From Elstera sp043721315 (GTDB lineage Bacteria; Pseudomonadota; Alphaproteobacteria; Elsterales; Elsteraceae), in NCBI GenBank assembly GCA_043721315.1, contig JAYSQZ010000042.1, forward strand, positions 11,326-75,325: a DNA stretch of 64,000 bases, written 5' to 3'. Shown piece by piece: positions 26,081-34,265 of this stretch. The position numbers were made by a program, and so were the translations under genes. The notes under the pieces are model-generated. The model did no database searches. It was not told the origin of the DNA and worked only from the letters and a program-made list of their open reading frames with translations. Positions within the stretch are counted from its first letter, which is position 1; each line of letters opens with the position of its first letter.

Positions 26081-27955
26081 ATGGCCGATGCCGAATCTCC
26101 TCTGGAGCAGTTTAAGCGCGCCACCACGGCGGCAATCCGCGCGATTGCCGAAAATGCTGAGGTGGAAGTGGGCTTCGGCGCGGAAGCGGCGGGTGTTGTC
26201 GGCAAACGTGCCCGGCTGCCCGCCCCCTCCCGCGCCCTATTGCCGGAGGAAGTGGCGCGCTTTCGCGGCGAGGCCGATGCCGTGGCCTTGCGCCTGCGCT
26301 ATCACGATGCGGGCACGCACCAGCGCCGCCAACCGATTACCCCAACGGGCCGAGCGATTTTCGAGGCGTTAGAGCAGGCGCGCTGCGAGGCCCTCGGCGC
26401 GAACCGTATGGCGGGCGTGGCGCAAAATCTCAGTGCAACCTTAGAGCAGAAGTACCGCCGCCTTGGCTTCGATCGCGTGGCCGACCCGACCGACGCGACC
26501 CTGCCGGAAGCCGTGCGAATGCTGGCGCGGGAAGCCATGACCGGCACCCCGCCGCCGGACCCGATCCGTCCGCTCGTGGAAAAATGGCGCGCGCAACTTG
26601 CCGAGAAAATCGGGGGCGATCTCGATAGTTTGCGCGCGACGATGGCTGATCAGGAGGCGTTCGCCCGCACCGTGCGGCAGTTGCTCGCCGATCTTGACGT
26701 AGAAGCCGGGGAAGCGCTCGACCCGCAAGACCCGTCGGAGGACGACGGCTCGGAAGACGGCGACGATCAACCCGGCTCGCAAGAGGTGCAGGGCGAAGCG
26801 GGCGACGGCGAAAACGAGGAAGAGCAAGAAAGCCGCAGCGATAAGCGCCCCGATCCGCGCCCCGGCATGGAGTCCGAAAGCGACGCCGATAATGACGAGC
26901 GCGACGAAGAGTTCGGCGAAGGCGAGGAAGAGAGCGGCGAAAGCGCCCCGCCACCGGGCCAGCGCCCGCTGTCTAAAGACCAAGATACCTCCGGCTATCG
27001 CCCCTATACCAAAGCCTTCGATGAGGAAATCGAGGCGGAAGACCTGTGCGATGCGGAGGAGCTGACCCGCCTGCGCCTGATGCTCGATCAGCAGTTGCAG
27101 TCCTTGCAGGGCGTTATCAGCCGCCTCGCCAACCGCCTGCAACGGCGCTTGATGGCGAAGCAGACACGCAGTTGGGATTTCGATTTAGAAGAAGGGATTC
27201 TCGATGCCGGGCGGTTGGCGCGCGTTATCGCCAACCCCATGCAGCCGCTATCTTACAAGCAAGAGAAGGATACGGATTTTCGCGATACGGTAGTAACACT
27301 CTTGATTGATAATTCCGGCTCGATGCGCGGGCGGCCCATCACGATTGCCGCGATGAGCGCCGATATTTTAGCGCGCACGTTGGAGCGCTGTAACGTGAAA
27401 GTAGAGATTCTCGGCTTCACCACGCGGGCGTGGAAGGGCGGGCAAGCGCGCGAACGCTGGATTACCGATGGTAAGCCCGCCGTGCCGGGCCGCCTGAATG
27501 ATCTACGGCATATTATCTACAAAGGGGCCGATGCGCCGTGGCGGCGCGTGCGGAAATCGCTGGGCCTCATGTTGCGCGAAGGCTTACTGAAAGAAAATAT
27601 CGACGGCGAAGCGCTGGATTGGGCGCACGATAGGTTGTTGGCCCGGCCAGAGCAACGTCGCATTCTGATGGTTATTTCCGATGGTGCGCCCGTAGATGAC
27701 TCAACCCTGTCAGTCAACCCTGGCAATTACCTGGAAAACCATTTGCGGAGTGTGATCAAGAAAATCGAAACCCGCTCGCCGGTGGAACTCATCGCCATCG
27801 GGATTGGTCATGACGTAACCCGCTATTATAACCGGGCGGTCACGATCGTCGATGCTGAACAATTAGGCGGAACGATGATGGATAAACTCGCCGAACTCTT
27901 CGAGGAAACGGCCAAAAAGCCGGTCAAACGCGGATTGCGACGGGCGGCATCTTAA
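26081..27955 (+). CDS. cobT: Cobaltochelatase subunit CobT
   Basis: A 624-residue protein with three parts: an N-terminal helical domain (about 1-205), a strongly acidic low-complexity stretch (about 206-290, rich in Asp, Glu and Ser) and a C-terminal von Willebrand A domain whose MIDAS motif is DNSGSMRG (Asp410, Ser412, Ser414), with ISDGAPVDDST further on. This is the standard CobT layout. It acts with CobS as the ATPase component of the CobNST cobalt chelatase. The start at 26081 lies 24 bases after cobS. Confidence 0.95.
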   Translation: MADAESPLEQFKRATTAAIRAIAENAEVEVGFGAEAAGVVGKRARLPAPSRALLPEEVARFRGEADAVALRLRYHDAGTHQRRQPITPTGRAIFEALEQARCEALGANRMAGVAQNLSATLEQKYRRLGFDRVADPTDATLPEAVRMLAREAMTGTPPPDPIRPLVEKWRAQLAEKIGGDLDSLRATMADQEAFARTVRQLLADLDVEAGEALDPQDPSEDDGSEDGDDQPGSQEVQGEAGDGENEEEQESRSDKRPDPRPGMESESDADNDERDEEFGEGEEESGESAPPPGQRPLSKDQDTSGYRPYTKAFDEEIEAEDLCDAEELTRLRLMLDQQLQSLQGVISRLANRLQRRLMAKQTRSWDFDLEEGILDAGRLARVIANPMQPLSYKQEKDTDFRDTVVTLLIDNSGSMRGRPITIAAMSADILARTLERCNVKVEILGFTTRAWKGGQARERWITDGKPAVPGRLNDLRHIIYKGADAPWRRVRKSLGLMLREGLLKENIDGEALDWAHDRLLARPEQRRILMVISDGAPVDDSTLSVNPGNYLENHLRSVIKKIETRSPVELIAIGIGHDVTRYYNRAVTIVDAEQLGGTMMDKLAELFEETAKKPVKRGLRRAAS

Positions 27956-28092
27956 CGCGGATGCGGAATTCATATTCTCTGGCCCAAGGCTTCACGTTCA
28001 AGCAAAAACCAGCGCGCAGGATCAATTTGGGCCGTGCGTCGGGGGAACTTCCTGCGTATAATGTTTTTAATAGTTTGACCTGAAGACAGGCA

Positions 28093-28617
28093 ATGAACGA
28101 CCTAACATCACAGACTCTGGCGTCCGAGCTTGCAGAGCTTCGTGAACAACTGGCCTTGATCCAGTCCGAAGTTGCCGCGATCCGTCATCCGCGCTCAACG
28201 GAAGATCGAATCTCGACAGCCGTTTCGGAACTGCGCGCCATTGTGTACGCTACCGAGACTGCAACCAATGGCATTCTGGCCGTCGCCGAAGCGATTGACT
28301 CGGCGGCAGAATCAATCCCGCGCGCGGCGTCCGAAGGCAGTGTCGATATGGCGGTGGAGCAGATTCACTCGCTGGTCGCCAGCCTGTTCACCGAATGCGC
28401 TTTCCAAGATATTACCGGCCAGCGCGTGTCTCGAGTGGTCACAACGCTGGAGTTCGTCGAGCAGCGCATCGGCATAATTATTCAAGCGCTGGGCGATAGC
28501 TTCGACGATATGATCCCGCCAAACCAAGGCCCGGCAGGCGGCACCGACGGGCTGCTGAACGGCCCGTCGCGCAGCGGTGGCGTTAGCCAGGCCGATATTG
28601 ATAGTTTGTTCGGCTAA
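28093..28617 (+). CDS. CheZ-like chemotaxis phosphatase
   Basis: A 174-residue helical protein. Residues about 85-135 resemble the CheZ four-helix bundle, with FQDITGQRVSRVV carrying the catalytic pattern Asp106 and Gln110 that matches the D-x-x-x-Q of CheZ. The last ten residues, SQADIDSLFG, follow a flexible Gly/Pro-rich linker and resemble the short acidic CheY-binding peptides at the CheZ C-terminus and FliM N-terminus. It probably dephosphorylates a CheY. The ATG at 28093 follows GACAGGCA. No other che gene is adjacent. Its stop overlaps the convergent aminotransferase end by 4 bases. Confidence 0.75.
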   Translation: MNDLTSQTLASELAELREQLALIQSEVAAIRHPRSTEDRISTAVSELRAIVYATETATNGILAVAEAIDSAAESIPRAASEGSVDMAVEQIHSLVASLFTECAFQDITGQRVSRVVTTLEFVEQRIGIIIQALGDSFDDMIPPNQGPAGGTDGLLNGPSRSGGVSQADIDSLFG

Positions 28618-29723
28618 ACCGTTACCCGTTTCAACGCCGACACAAGCCGCTCAATCTCCCCCGCACCGATGTCAAGATGCACCGAGGCGCGTAACAGCGC
28701 CTGTTTGCCCAAGGCGGCAAACAGCAAGGGCGCGTAAACCGCCTGATTGGCGGCGAGGTTAATCTCTTCCCCGTGTAAAGCCTGCTGGACCGCGCCGGGC
28801 GCGTACCCATCAATCTCGAAGGCGATCAAGGGCGCGATGGCCGGTGTTGATCCCGCCTGCGGGCGGATCAGACGCAAGCCGGGAACAGTGAGTAAGGCGT
28901 GCTCCAGGCGCGTCGCGGTGGCGATTAAGGTGGCCCCGAGCGCCAGTACTCCGTCCGCCCGTATATCCAGCGCTGCGCCGAACCCCAGCCGACTGGCATA
29001 GGAATATTCGGCGGATTCCCAGCGCAATGCGTCGATCTGGCGCGCGGCATAATCATCGGGCGGTGGTGGGCGTAGCCGTGTTTGTGCGCGCGCCGATAGG
29101 CCGAGCAACGCCACACCGCGCGGCCCTTGCAGGTATTTGCGCCCGCTGGCGGTCAGAATGTCGATACCCTGAAGCCCCATAGCGATTGGCAACCAGCCAA
29201 TCGACTGGCTGGCATCGACAGCAACCAGCGCGCCAACCGTTTGGGCGAGGGCCGCAATTTCCGCGACAGGCTGAATGGCCGTGCCACACACCGAAACGCT
29301 GGTAACGGACACGAGCTTAACCCGGTCATTCAGCATTCGGCGCAGTGCGTCGAGATCGGTCAGATGATCCGGCATCATCGGGATGGCTTCAACGCTTGCC
29401 CCCGCCGCCTCTGCAAATGCAGAGATCGTGCCGCCCCATTCGGAGGGCGCACAGAGAATCCTGTCGCCGGGTGCGAGGCGCAATCCACCTGCAACGAACG
29501 CCATTGCCCGGCCTTGGCCTTCGGTCAATGCCACCTGCCCCGGTTGTGCGCCCACCAGGGTTTCAGCGGTGCGGTGAATTTCCGCCAGCCGAGGGGCGAC
29601 CGAGATAGCCGCCTCCATCGGGCCGAGCGCCTGTTCCAGAGCCAGATGCTCCGCAATCGCGGCCCGCGCTTCCGGCGGGCAGGGGGAGGCGGCGGAATGG
29701 TTGAAGTGCAGGCGCGGGGTCAT
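28614..29723 (-). CDS. Class V aminotransferase family protein (PLP-dependent)
   Basis: A 369-residue fold-type I PLP enzyme. PLP-binding residues are visible: Asp170 and Gln173 in VAVDASQSIG and the Schiff-base Lys196 in SGRKYLQGPRG. It resembles NifS/isopenicillin-epimerase-type and EgtE-like enzymes rather than a dedicated cysteine desulfurase, as no conserved reactive Cys loop was seen. The reaction is unknown. The ATG at 29723 overlaps the RidA stop (ATGA), so the two are coupled; RidA could clear enamine/imine products of the enzyme, which is inference. A longer N-terminus is out of family. Confidence 0.85.
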   Translation of the reverse strand: MTPRLHFNHSAASPCPPEARAAIAEHLALEQALGPMEAAISVAPRLAEIHRTAETLVGAQPGQVALTEGQGRAMAFVAGGLRLAPGDRILCAPSEWGGTISAFAEAAGASVEAIPMMPDHLTDLDALRRMLNDRVKLVSVTSVSVCGTAIQPVAEIAALAQTVGALVAVDASQSIGWLPIAMGLQGIDILTASGRKYLQGPRGVALLGLSARAQTRLRPPPPDDYAARQIDALRWESAEYSYASRLGFGAALDIRADGVLALGATLIATATRLEHALLTVPGLRLIRPQAGSTPAIAPLIAFEIDGYAPGAVQQALHGEEINLAANQAVYAPLLFAALGKQALLRASVHLDIGAGEIERLVSALKRVTV

Positions 29724-30184
29724 ACGGCAACCGCGAAGGTCGCATCGACTTCTACCATCACGCCGCGCGGCAGGGCCGTCACACCAACGGAGGTGCGGGC
29801 GTGGCGACCAATATCGCCGAAAACCTTGAGCATCAGGTCCGACGCGCCGTTCATCACCTGGCTCTGCTGAGTGAACTCGGGCGTGCAGGCGATGAACCCG
29901 TTGAGCTTTAGGCAGCGCTGCACGCGGCCCCAGTCGCCGTTCAGCGCACTCTCGACTTGCGCCAGAATGTTGAGCGCGCACAGGTGAGCGGCGGCTTGGC
30001 CCTGCGCCACCGTGGCACTTTCGCCCAAGCGCCCGAAAAACTGCGCCTCGCCCGCCTGTTGCGGAATCTGGCCCGCGATATACAGCGTTCCAGTCGGGCT
30101 GAGAACGAAGGGATCATAGGCCCCGCCGGGGCCGGAGGCGTGGGGTAGGACGAGGCCAAGGGCAACGAGGCGGTCGCGGATCAT
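29720..30184 (-). CDS. RidA/YjgF-family protein
   Basis: A 154-residue RidA-fold protein of the slightly longer subgroup. It has the conserved FVLSPTGTLYIAGQIP segment, and the C-terminal VTALPRGVMVEVDATFAV matches the family ending, though the substrate Arg of canonical RidA is replaced by Arg in a different context (LPRGVMVEV), so deaminase activity is uncertain. RidA proteins hydrolyse reactive imines released by PLP enzymes. The ATG at 30184 follows AGGAGCC and the gene is coupled to the class V aminotransferase. Confidence 0.85.
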   Translation of the reverse strand: MIRDRLVALGLVLPHASGPGGAYDPFVLSPTGTLYIAGQIPQQAGEAQFFGRLGESATVAQGQAAAHLCALNILAQVESALNGDWGRVQRCLKLNGFIACTPEFTQQSQVMNGASDLMLKVFGDIGRHARTSVGVTALPRGVMVEVDATFAVAV

Positions 30185-30210
30185 AGGAGGCTCCTGAGAA
30201 AAAACGGAGA

Positions 30211-30319
30211 GTTAGTGCGTTTTTTGTTCGCCGAGGCTCACTTAAAACGCTCTAACTCTTTGTCTGTTAAACAAATACGTCGTCGCGGGCGATTCCACCC
30301 GCTCGGGATTTGCTCTAGC
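30211..30319. repeat. Dispersed ~110-bp element, copy A
   Basis: This stretch aligns over its full length with 49481-49590, at roughly 80 percent identity with one single-base gap; the last 29 bases are identical and include GGGATTTGCTCTAGC. The core holds a GCGGGCG-ATTC-CACCCGC stem. The end motif CTAGAGCA is also found at the other copy. It lies between the ridA start and the end of the LysR gene and contains no gene. Confidence 0.8.
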
Positions 30320-30346
30320 CTGCCGCATCTGACCGCGCGCCGCGAC

Positions 30347-31252
30347 TCACGTTTCTACGGCCTCAGTATGATTTTTAGTCATAGTAGCGCTCTGCTTCAG
30401 CCACGCCCTAACCGCCTGAAGCGCCGGATCATCGGCGCGGACAGGATCAACGATCGACCAATGACCGAACGCCCCCGCAAGGCACGGAAACGGCAGCGCG
30501 ATAAGATCACCGCGCGCGATCAAGGGGGCGACCAGGGCCAGCCGCCCCATCGCCACCCCCAACCCATCGCGCGCCGCTTGCAGGGTTATGTTGTAATCGG
30601 CCAGTGCCTGCTGCTGCGGGATCGACTCGAGCGCAATACCTTGTGCCGTAAGCCAATCACGCCACTCCCAGGTATCGCTTGGGTGCAGCAGCCGATGCTG
30701 GGGCAGCGTTTCCAGTGTTGGCGCGGGATAGGTGGGCGCTGTGACCGGCAGAATGATTTCCGGCAAAAAGCACTCGGCCAAGCCCGCATAACCGCCCTTG
30801 CCGTAACGCAGCGCCAAATCGACCTGGCCTGCGGTGGGATCGACCAGCCGAATGCTCGGCTCCAACACCAACTCTATCTCGGGATGGGCGGCCTCAAAGG
30901 CGGGTAAGCGCGGCATGAGCCAATGGGCGGCGAAGGACGCGAGCAAGCTGACGCGGATTTTTCGGCGCGGGGTGTGCGCGGCAGCCTCGGCGCGCAGCGT
31001 GCGGGTCGCGGCGATCATTTCGGCGAAAGCGTGCCGGATAGACGCATGATAAGTGGCGCCGGGGAGGGTAAGCGTCAGCGGGCGGGTACGCTCGAACAGC
31101 GGCAACCCCACCTCCCGCTCCAGGGTTTGAACGTGGCGGCTGATTGCACCTTGGGTAACGAAAAGCTCTTCCGCCGCCCGTGAAAAACTCAAAAACCGCC
31201 CTGCGGCCTCAAAGGCGCGCAGGGCGGCGAGATTGGGGAGCGGGCGGGGCAC
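30347..31252 (-). CDS. LysR-family transcriptional regulator (GcvA-like)
   Basis: A 301-residue LysR regulator. The N-terminal helix-turn-helix is LSFSRAAEELFVTQGAISRHV, preceded by LPNLAALRAFEAAGR, the pattern of the GcvA subgroup, and the C-terminal effector domain begins near residue 97 (KIRVSLLASFAAHWLMPRLP). It probably regulates a nearby amino-acid or PHA-related gene; the target cannot be told. It lies 31 bases downstream of the thiolase gene on the same strand. Confidence 0.9.
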   Translation of the reverse strand: MPRPLPNLAALRAFEAAGRFLSFSRAAEELFVTQGAISRHVQTLEREVGLPLFERTRPLTLTLPGATYHASIRHAFAEMIAATRTLRAEAAAHTPRRKIRVSLLASFAAHWLMPRLPAFEAAHPEIELVLEPSIRLVDPTAGQVDLALRYGKGGYAGLAECFLPEIILPVTAPTYPAPTLETLPQHRLLHPSDTWEWRDWLTAQGIALESIPQQQALADYNITLQAARDGLGVAMGRLALVAPLIARGDLIALPFPCLAGAFGHWSIVDPVRADDPALQAVRAWLKQSATMTKNHTEAVET

Positions 31253-31283
31253 TCAGGCACCCCCGCTCGCCGTTAGAAAAAGC

Positions 31284-32456
31284 CTACCGCTCAACCGTCA
31301 GCGCCACGCCCATGCCGCCGCCGATGCACAAGGTTGCGAGGCCGCGTTTGGCGTCGCGCTTTTGCATTTCAAACAGCAGCGTGGTCAGCACGCGCGCGCC
31401 CGACGCGCCGATGGGGTGGCCGAGGGCAATCGCACCGCCGTTGACGTTGACCTTGCTGGTATCCCAGCCAAGGTCTTTATTCACTGCAAGCGCTTGGGCG
31501 GCGAAGGCTTCGTTGGCCTCGATCAGGTCGAGATCGTTGATCGTCCACCCGGCTTTGGCCAGCGCGGCGCGGCTGGCGGGGATCGGCCCCGTGCCCATGA
31601 TAGCGGGATCGACGCCAGCGGTGGCCCAGGAGGCGATGCGCGCCAGCGGGGTTAGGCCGCGCTTGGCGGCTTCTGCCGCGCTCATCAGCACGAGGGCTGC
31701 GGCACCATCGTTGAGGCCGGAAGCGTTCCCAGCGGTTACGGTGCCGTCTTTATTGAAGGCCGGGCGTAGCTTTGCCAGGCTTTCCTGCGTGGTGCCATGT
31801 TTGGGGTATTCGTCTTGATCGACGATAACATCACCCTTGCGCGACGAGATCGTGACGGGGGTGATTTCATCGGCAAAGCGCCCGGCCTTTTGCGCGGCTT
31901 CGGCTTTATTCTGCGAGGCGCTGGCGAAAGCATCTTGCTCTTCACGGCTGAGCTGCCAGCGTTGGGCGATGTTTTCGGCAGTAACGCCCATATGATAGCC
32001 GTGGAAGGCATCAATCAGCCCGTCGCGCAGCATCGTATCCTGCATTTCCGCCGCACCCATCTTGGTGCCCGACCGTAAGTAGAGCGTGTGCGGGGCGAGG
32101 CTCATGCTTTCCTGACCGCCCGCGATGATGATATTGGCATCGCCATTCCGAATAGCCTGGAACCCGAGGGCGACCGTCCGCAAGCCCGAACCGCAAAGCT
32201 GGTTGATAGAGAAAGCCGTCTTTTCTTGCGGAATGCCTGCGGCCATAGCGGCTTGGCGGGCGGCATTCTGGCCGGTGGCAGCGGTGAGCACTTGGCCGAG
32301 GATCACCTCGTCCACCTCCGCTCCCTCAATCTTGGCGCGCGTGAGGGCGGCCCGAATGGCGATTTCCCCCAGCTTGTGCGCAGGCAGGCTGGACAGCGCG
32401 CCGCTGAACGACCCAATGGGGGTGCGGGCGGCTGCGACGATTACGACATCGGTCAT
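31284..32456 (-). CDS. phaA: Acetyl-CoA acetyltransferase (thiolase)
   Basis: A 390-residue biosynthetic thiolase. The acyl-carrying Cys88 is in NQLCGSGLRTV, the histidine motif is GHPIGASGAR near residue 348, and the second catalytic Cys is in LCIGGGMGVA near 378. It condenses two acetyl-CoA to acetoacetyl-CoA, the first step of polyhydroxybutyrate synthesis, and can also run in the degradative direction. The ATG at 32456 follows GGGAGAATC. The upstream PHA synthase-like gene supports a PHA role; phaB is not in the window. Confidence 0.92.
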   Translation of the reverse strand: MTDVVIVAAARTPIGSFSGALSSLPAHKLGEIAIRAALTRAKIEGAEVDEVILGQVLTAATGQNAARQAAMAAGIPQEKTAFSINQLCGSGLRTVALGFQAIRNGDANIIIAGGQESMSLAPHTLYLRSGTKMGAAEMQDTMLRDGLIDAFHGYHMGVTAENIAQRWQLSREEQDAFASASQNKAEAAQKAGRFADEITPVTISSRKGDVIVDQDEYPKHGTTQESLAKLRPAFNKDGTVTAGNASGLNDGAAALVLMSAAEAAKRGLTPLARIASWATAGVDPAIMGTGPIPASRAALAKAGWTINDLDLIEANEAFAAQALAVNKDLGWDTSKVNVNGGAIALGHPIGASGARVLTTLLFEMQKRDAKRGLATLCIGGGMGVALTVER

Positions 32457-32511
32457 GTGATGATTCTCCCTCGAAACTCGATAGTGGCGTTTGGCCGATT
32501 GTTCCGAAACC

Positions 32512-33618
32512 TTAGGGGTTCATGGTGAGCGGGTAAACCTCTTCCCCCATGACGAAGGCGCGAATCGGCTCCCACACCAACGCAGGCGCGCGCCCACCCA
32601 CCATCATGCCGATATGCCCCAGGCTAATCTCTTGCGTGTATCCGCCGGGAATAGCCTGAGCGAGCGCCATCGCGCTGGCGGGGGGAACGATCCTGTCGGC
32701 TTTTGGCACTAAGGAGAGTGTTGGCATCGCAATCGCGCTCGGGCAGATCGGGTGGCCCGCAACCCGCCAACGCCCGAGCGGTGGGGAATTATCGCGATAC
32801 CAGCCGCCCAAGGTTTCCCGCGCAACAGGGGCCACCAGCGGCACGCCATCGTTCAGCCAATCTTCAAGCGCCACAAACGCCCGCGCCGGGGCACCATCGG
32901 GGTCGAGCCGCGAGAAAGCCTCGAACTTCCGAAGTATTTGCAGCGGATCAATCCCGGCGAACAGCGTTTGGATGAGATCAATGGACAGGGTGCCGTGCCA
33001 GTCTACCGCCTGCATCAGCGCGGGCAGCGCCGCCGTTAGCCGCCGCACCTGCGCGGGGTCGCTGTGAAAATCCCACGGGGTCGCCAGCAGCAACAGCCGT
33101 TCCACCAGTGCCGGATGCCGCGCCGCCGCTGCCAGCGCCAATAATCCGCCCATACAGTAGCCGAGCAGGTTGACTTGCCCACCCGATTGCGCCGCCGCCA
33201 GCGCCAGCGCCTCGAAAATTGGGCCTTCGATGTAGTCAGTGAGCGTGAAATCGGCTTCCTCCGGCCCCGGCGTGCCCCAATCCATCAGCAGCGGGCGCAG
33301 GCCGTGGCCCGCAAGCCAGCGCAGAAAGCTACGCGCCTCGGTGAGATCGAGAATATAGGCACGGTTGATGAGGGAGGGGAGGCACAGCAGCGTGGGGCCA
33401 GTCGCCCCTGGCGCGCTGTAATCCAGCAGGCGGATATTGCCCCAGCGGGCCAATTCTGGCGGCTCGGGGAGGGCGCGGCGGTAGGGATGGTCGCGGTAAC
33501 GCTGCACGCCGGTCAGGAACGCCCCCAGCCGCCGCCGTCCCGCCGCCTCTACTGCGTGCGTGAAGCCCAGCGGATTAGGGCTGCTAGACCCGTTCCCCGC
33601 GTTGGTCGGGGGCGGCAT
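32512..33618 (-). CDS. phaC: Class III-like poly(3-hydroxyalkanoate) synthase PhaC
   Basis: A 368-residue alpha/beta hydrolase close to the size of class III PhaC (about 355). The lipase-like box is GYCMGG with Cys155, Asp308 is in VPKADRIVPP and His335 in SLGHIGMM, forming the Cys-Asp-His triad of PHA synthases. It polymerises hydroxyacyl-CoA into storage polyester. The ATG at 33618 (or GTG at 33621) has a GAAGGGGG just upstream and overlaps the preceding gene by 35 bases. A 127-codon upstream extension reads out of family. An acyl-transferring relative is the alternative. Confidence 0.82.
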   Translation of the reverse strand: MPPPTNAGNGSSSPNPLGFTHAVEAAGRRRLGAFLTGVQRYRDHPYRRALPEPPELARWGNIRLLDYSAPGATGPTLLCLPSLINRAYILDLTEARSFLRWLAGHGLRPLLMDWGTPGPEEADFTLTDYIEGPIFEALALAAAQSGGQVNLLGYCMGGLLALAAAARHPALVERLLLLATPWDFHSDPAQVRRLTAALPALMQAVDWHGTLSIDLIQTLFAGIDPLQILRKFEAFSRLDPDGAPARAFVALEDWLNDGVPLVAPVARETLGGWYRDNSPPLGRWRVAGHPICPSAIAMPTLSLVPKADRIVPPASAMALAQAIPGGYTQEISLGHIGMMVGGRAPALVWEPIRAFVMGEEVYPLTMNP

Positions 33619-33976
33619 CACCCCCTTCAAGATCGGCCAACCGCTGCTCCACAACAGCGAGGCGGGTAGTGAGCTTGAGTAAAAGCTCCAGCAACTCAGG
33701 AGATGCAGCGGCAGCGGGCGCGGCCCCAAACGGGGCGGCGGTTGGCTGAGAGGCGGCAGGGTTGGCGGCACCATGAAGGGATCCCGGAGCAGAGAAAGGC
33801 GGTGCCGGTGCTGGCGGCGGGGTAAGCCCCCAGAGTGCCCACAGCCGCGCCATCGCTTCCGGTGTCGCGGGATCGCTCGCCCACGCCGACACCTGCCCTT
33901 GCCACAGATCGAGAAACTGTTCGGCAAGCGCCTCCAGGTCGGGCGCAGGGGAGTCGGTCGGGGGCCGGATGGACAT
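33584..33976 (-). CDS. Small Ala/Pro-rich protein, possible PhaE-like partner of PhaC
   Basis: A 130-residue protein starting MSIRPPTDSPAPDLEALAEQ. Residues 10-50 form a helix with Trp-rich segments (FLDLWQGQVSAWASD), residues 50-90 are Pro/Ala-rich and low complexity, and residues 90-118 form a heptad-like helix (LLELLLKLTTRLAVVEQRLADLE). It overlaps phaC by 35 bases. Class III synthases need a PhaE subunit with a C-terminal helix, but PhaE is normally about 350 residues, so a reduced PhaE or phasin-like function is inference. The alternative start at 33994 adds six residues. Confidence 0.55.
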   Translation of the reverse strand: MSIRPPTDSPAPDLEALAEQFLDLWQGQVSAWASDPATPEAMARLWALWGLTPPPAPAPPFSAPGSLHGAANPAASQPTAAPFGAAPAAAASPELLELLLKLTTRLAVVEQRLADLEGGDAAPDQRGERV

Positions 33977-34056
33977 ACGTCGATTATACCGCACCGCAAC
34001 GGGTCCGTCGCGCGTTGCGTCAGTTAATTTTTGACTGAGCCGATTATCCCCTATGA

Positions 34057-34228
34057 CTTAGAGCCTGTTTGAAAATGTCGGTCGGGTCGATCCTGCGGGT
34101 CTTTTTACGCCCTGCTGCGTCGCCAATCTTGCAGATATTCTCGATATCTGCTGCGCTTGGCTCCTATCAGGCCCCAAAAATCCCTCGCAGGCTCTCAGCC
34201 GCCGAATTTCCAAACAGCCTCTTAGAGC
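34057..34228. repeat. MITE-like element flanked by an 8-bp direct repeat
   Basis: CTTAGAGC occurs at 34057-34064 and again at 34221-34228, flanking a 156-base core. The core ends are inverted: left CTGTTTGAAAA, right (complement) CTGTTTGGAAA. An internal CAGATATTCTCGATATCTG palindrome sits near 34135. A diverged relative lies at about 60338-60506. It contains no transposase, so a non-autonomous element is the simplest reading. A 63-codon frame across it is not convincing as a gene. Confidence 0.65.
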
Positions 34229-34265
34229 GACCTTGTAGAAAAGTGGCAACCCGCCCCTATACCCG

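Noticed and set aside
25016..27955. cobS-cobT considered as a MoxR/vWA-type novel ATPase pair
   Set aside because: The specific CobS segment after Walker B and the acidic-linker plus MIDAS layout of CobT match the known cobaltochelatase subunits.
29724..29981. 86-codon N-terminal extension of the class V aminotransferase
   Set aside because: It lies within the ridA gene in another frame, is Arg-rich, and the ATGA overlap start at 29723 begins exactly at the family N-terminus.
34058..34249. 63-codon minus-strand frame across the MITE-like element
   Set aside because: It follows the repeat rather than a gene, has no ribosome site and no support beyond being open.
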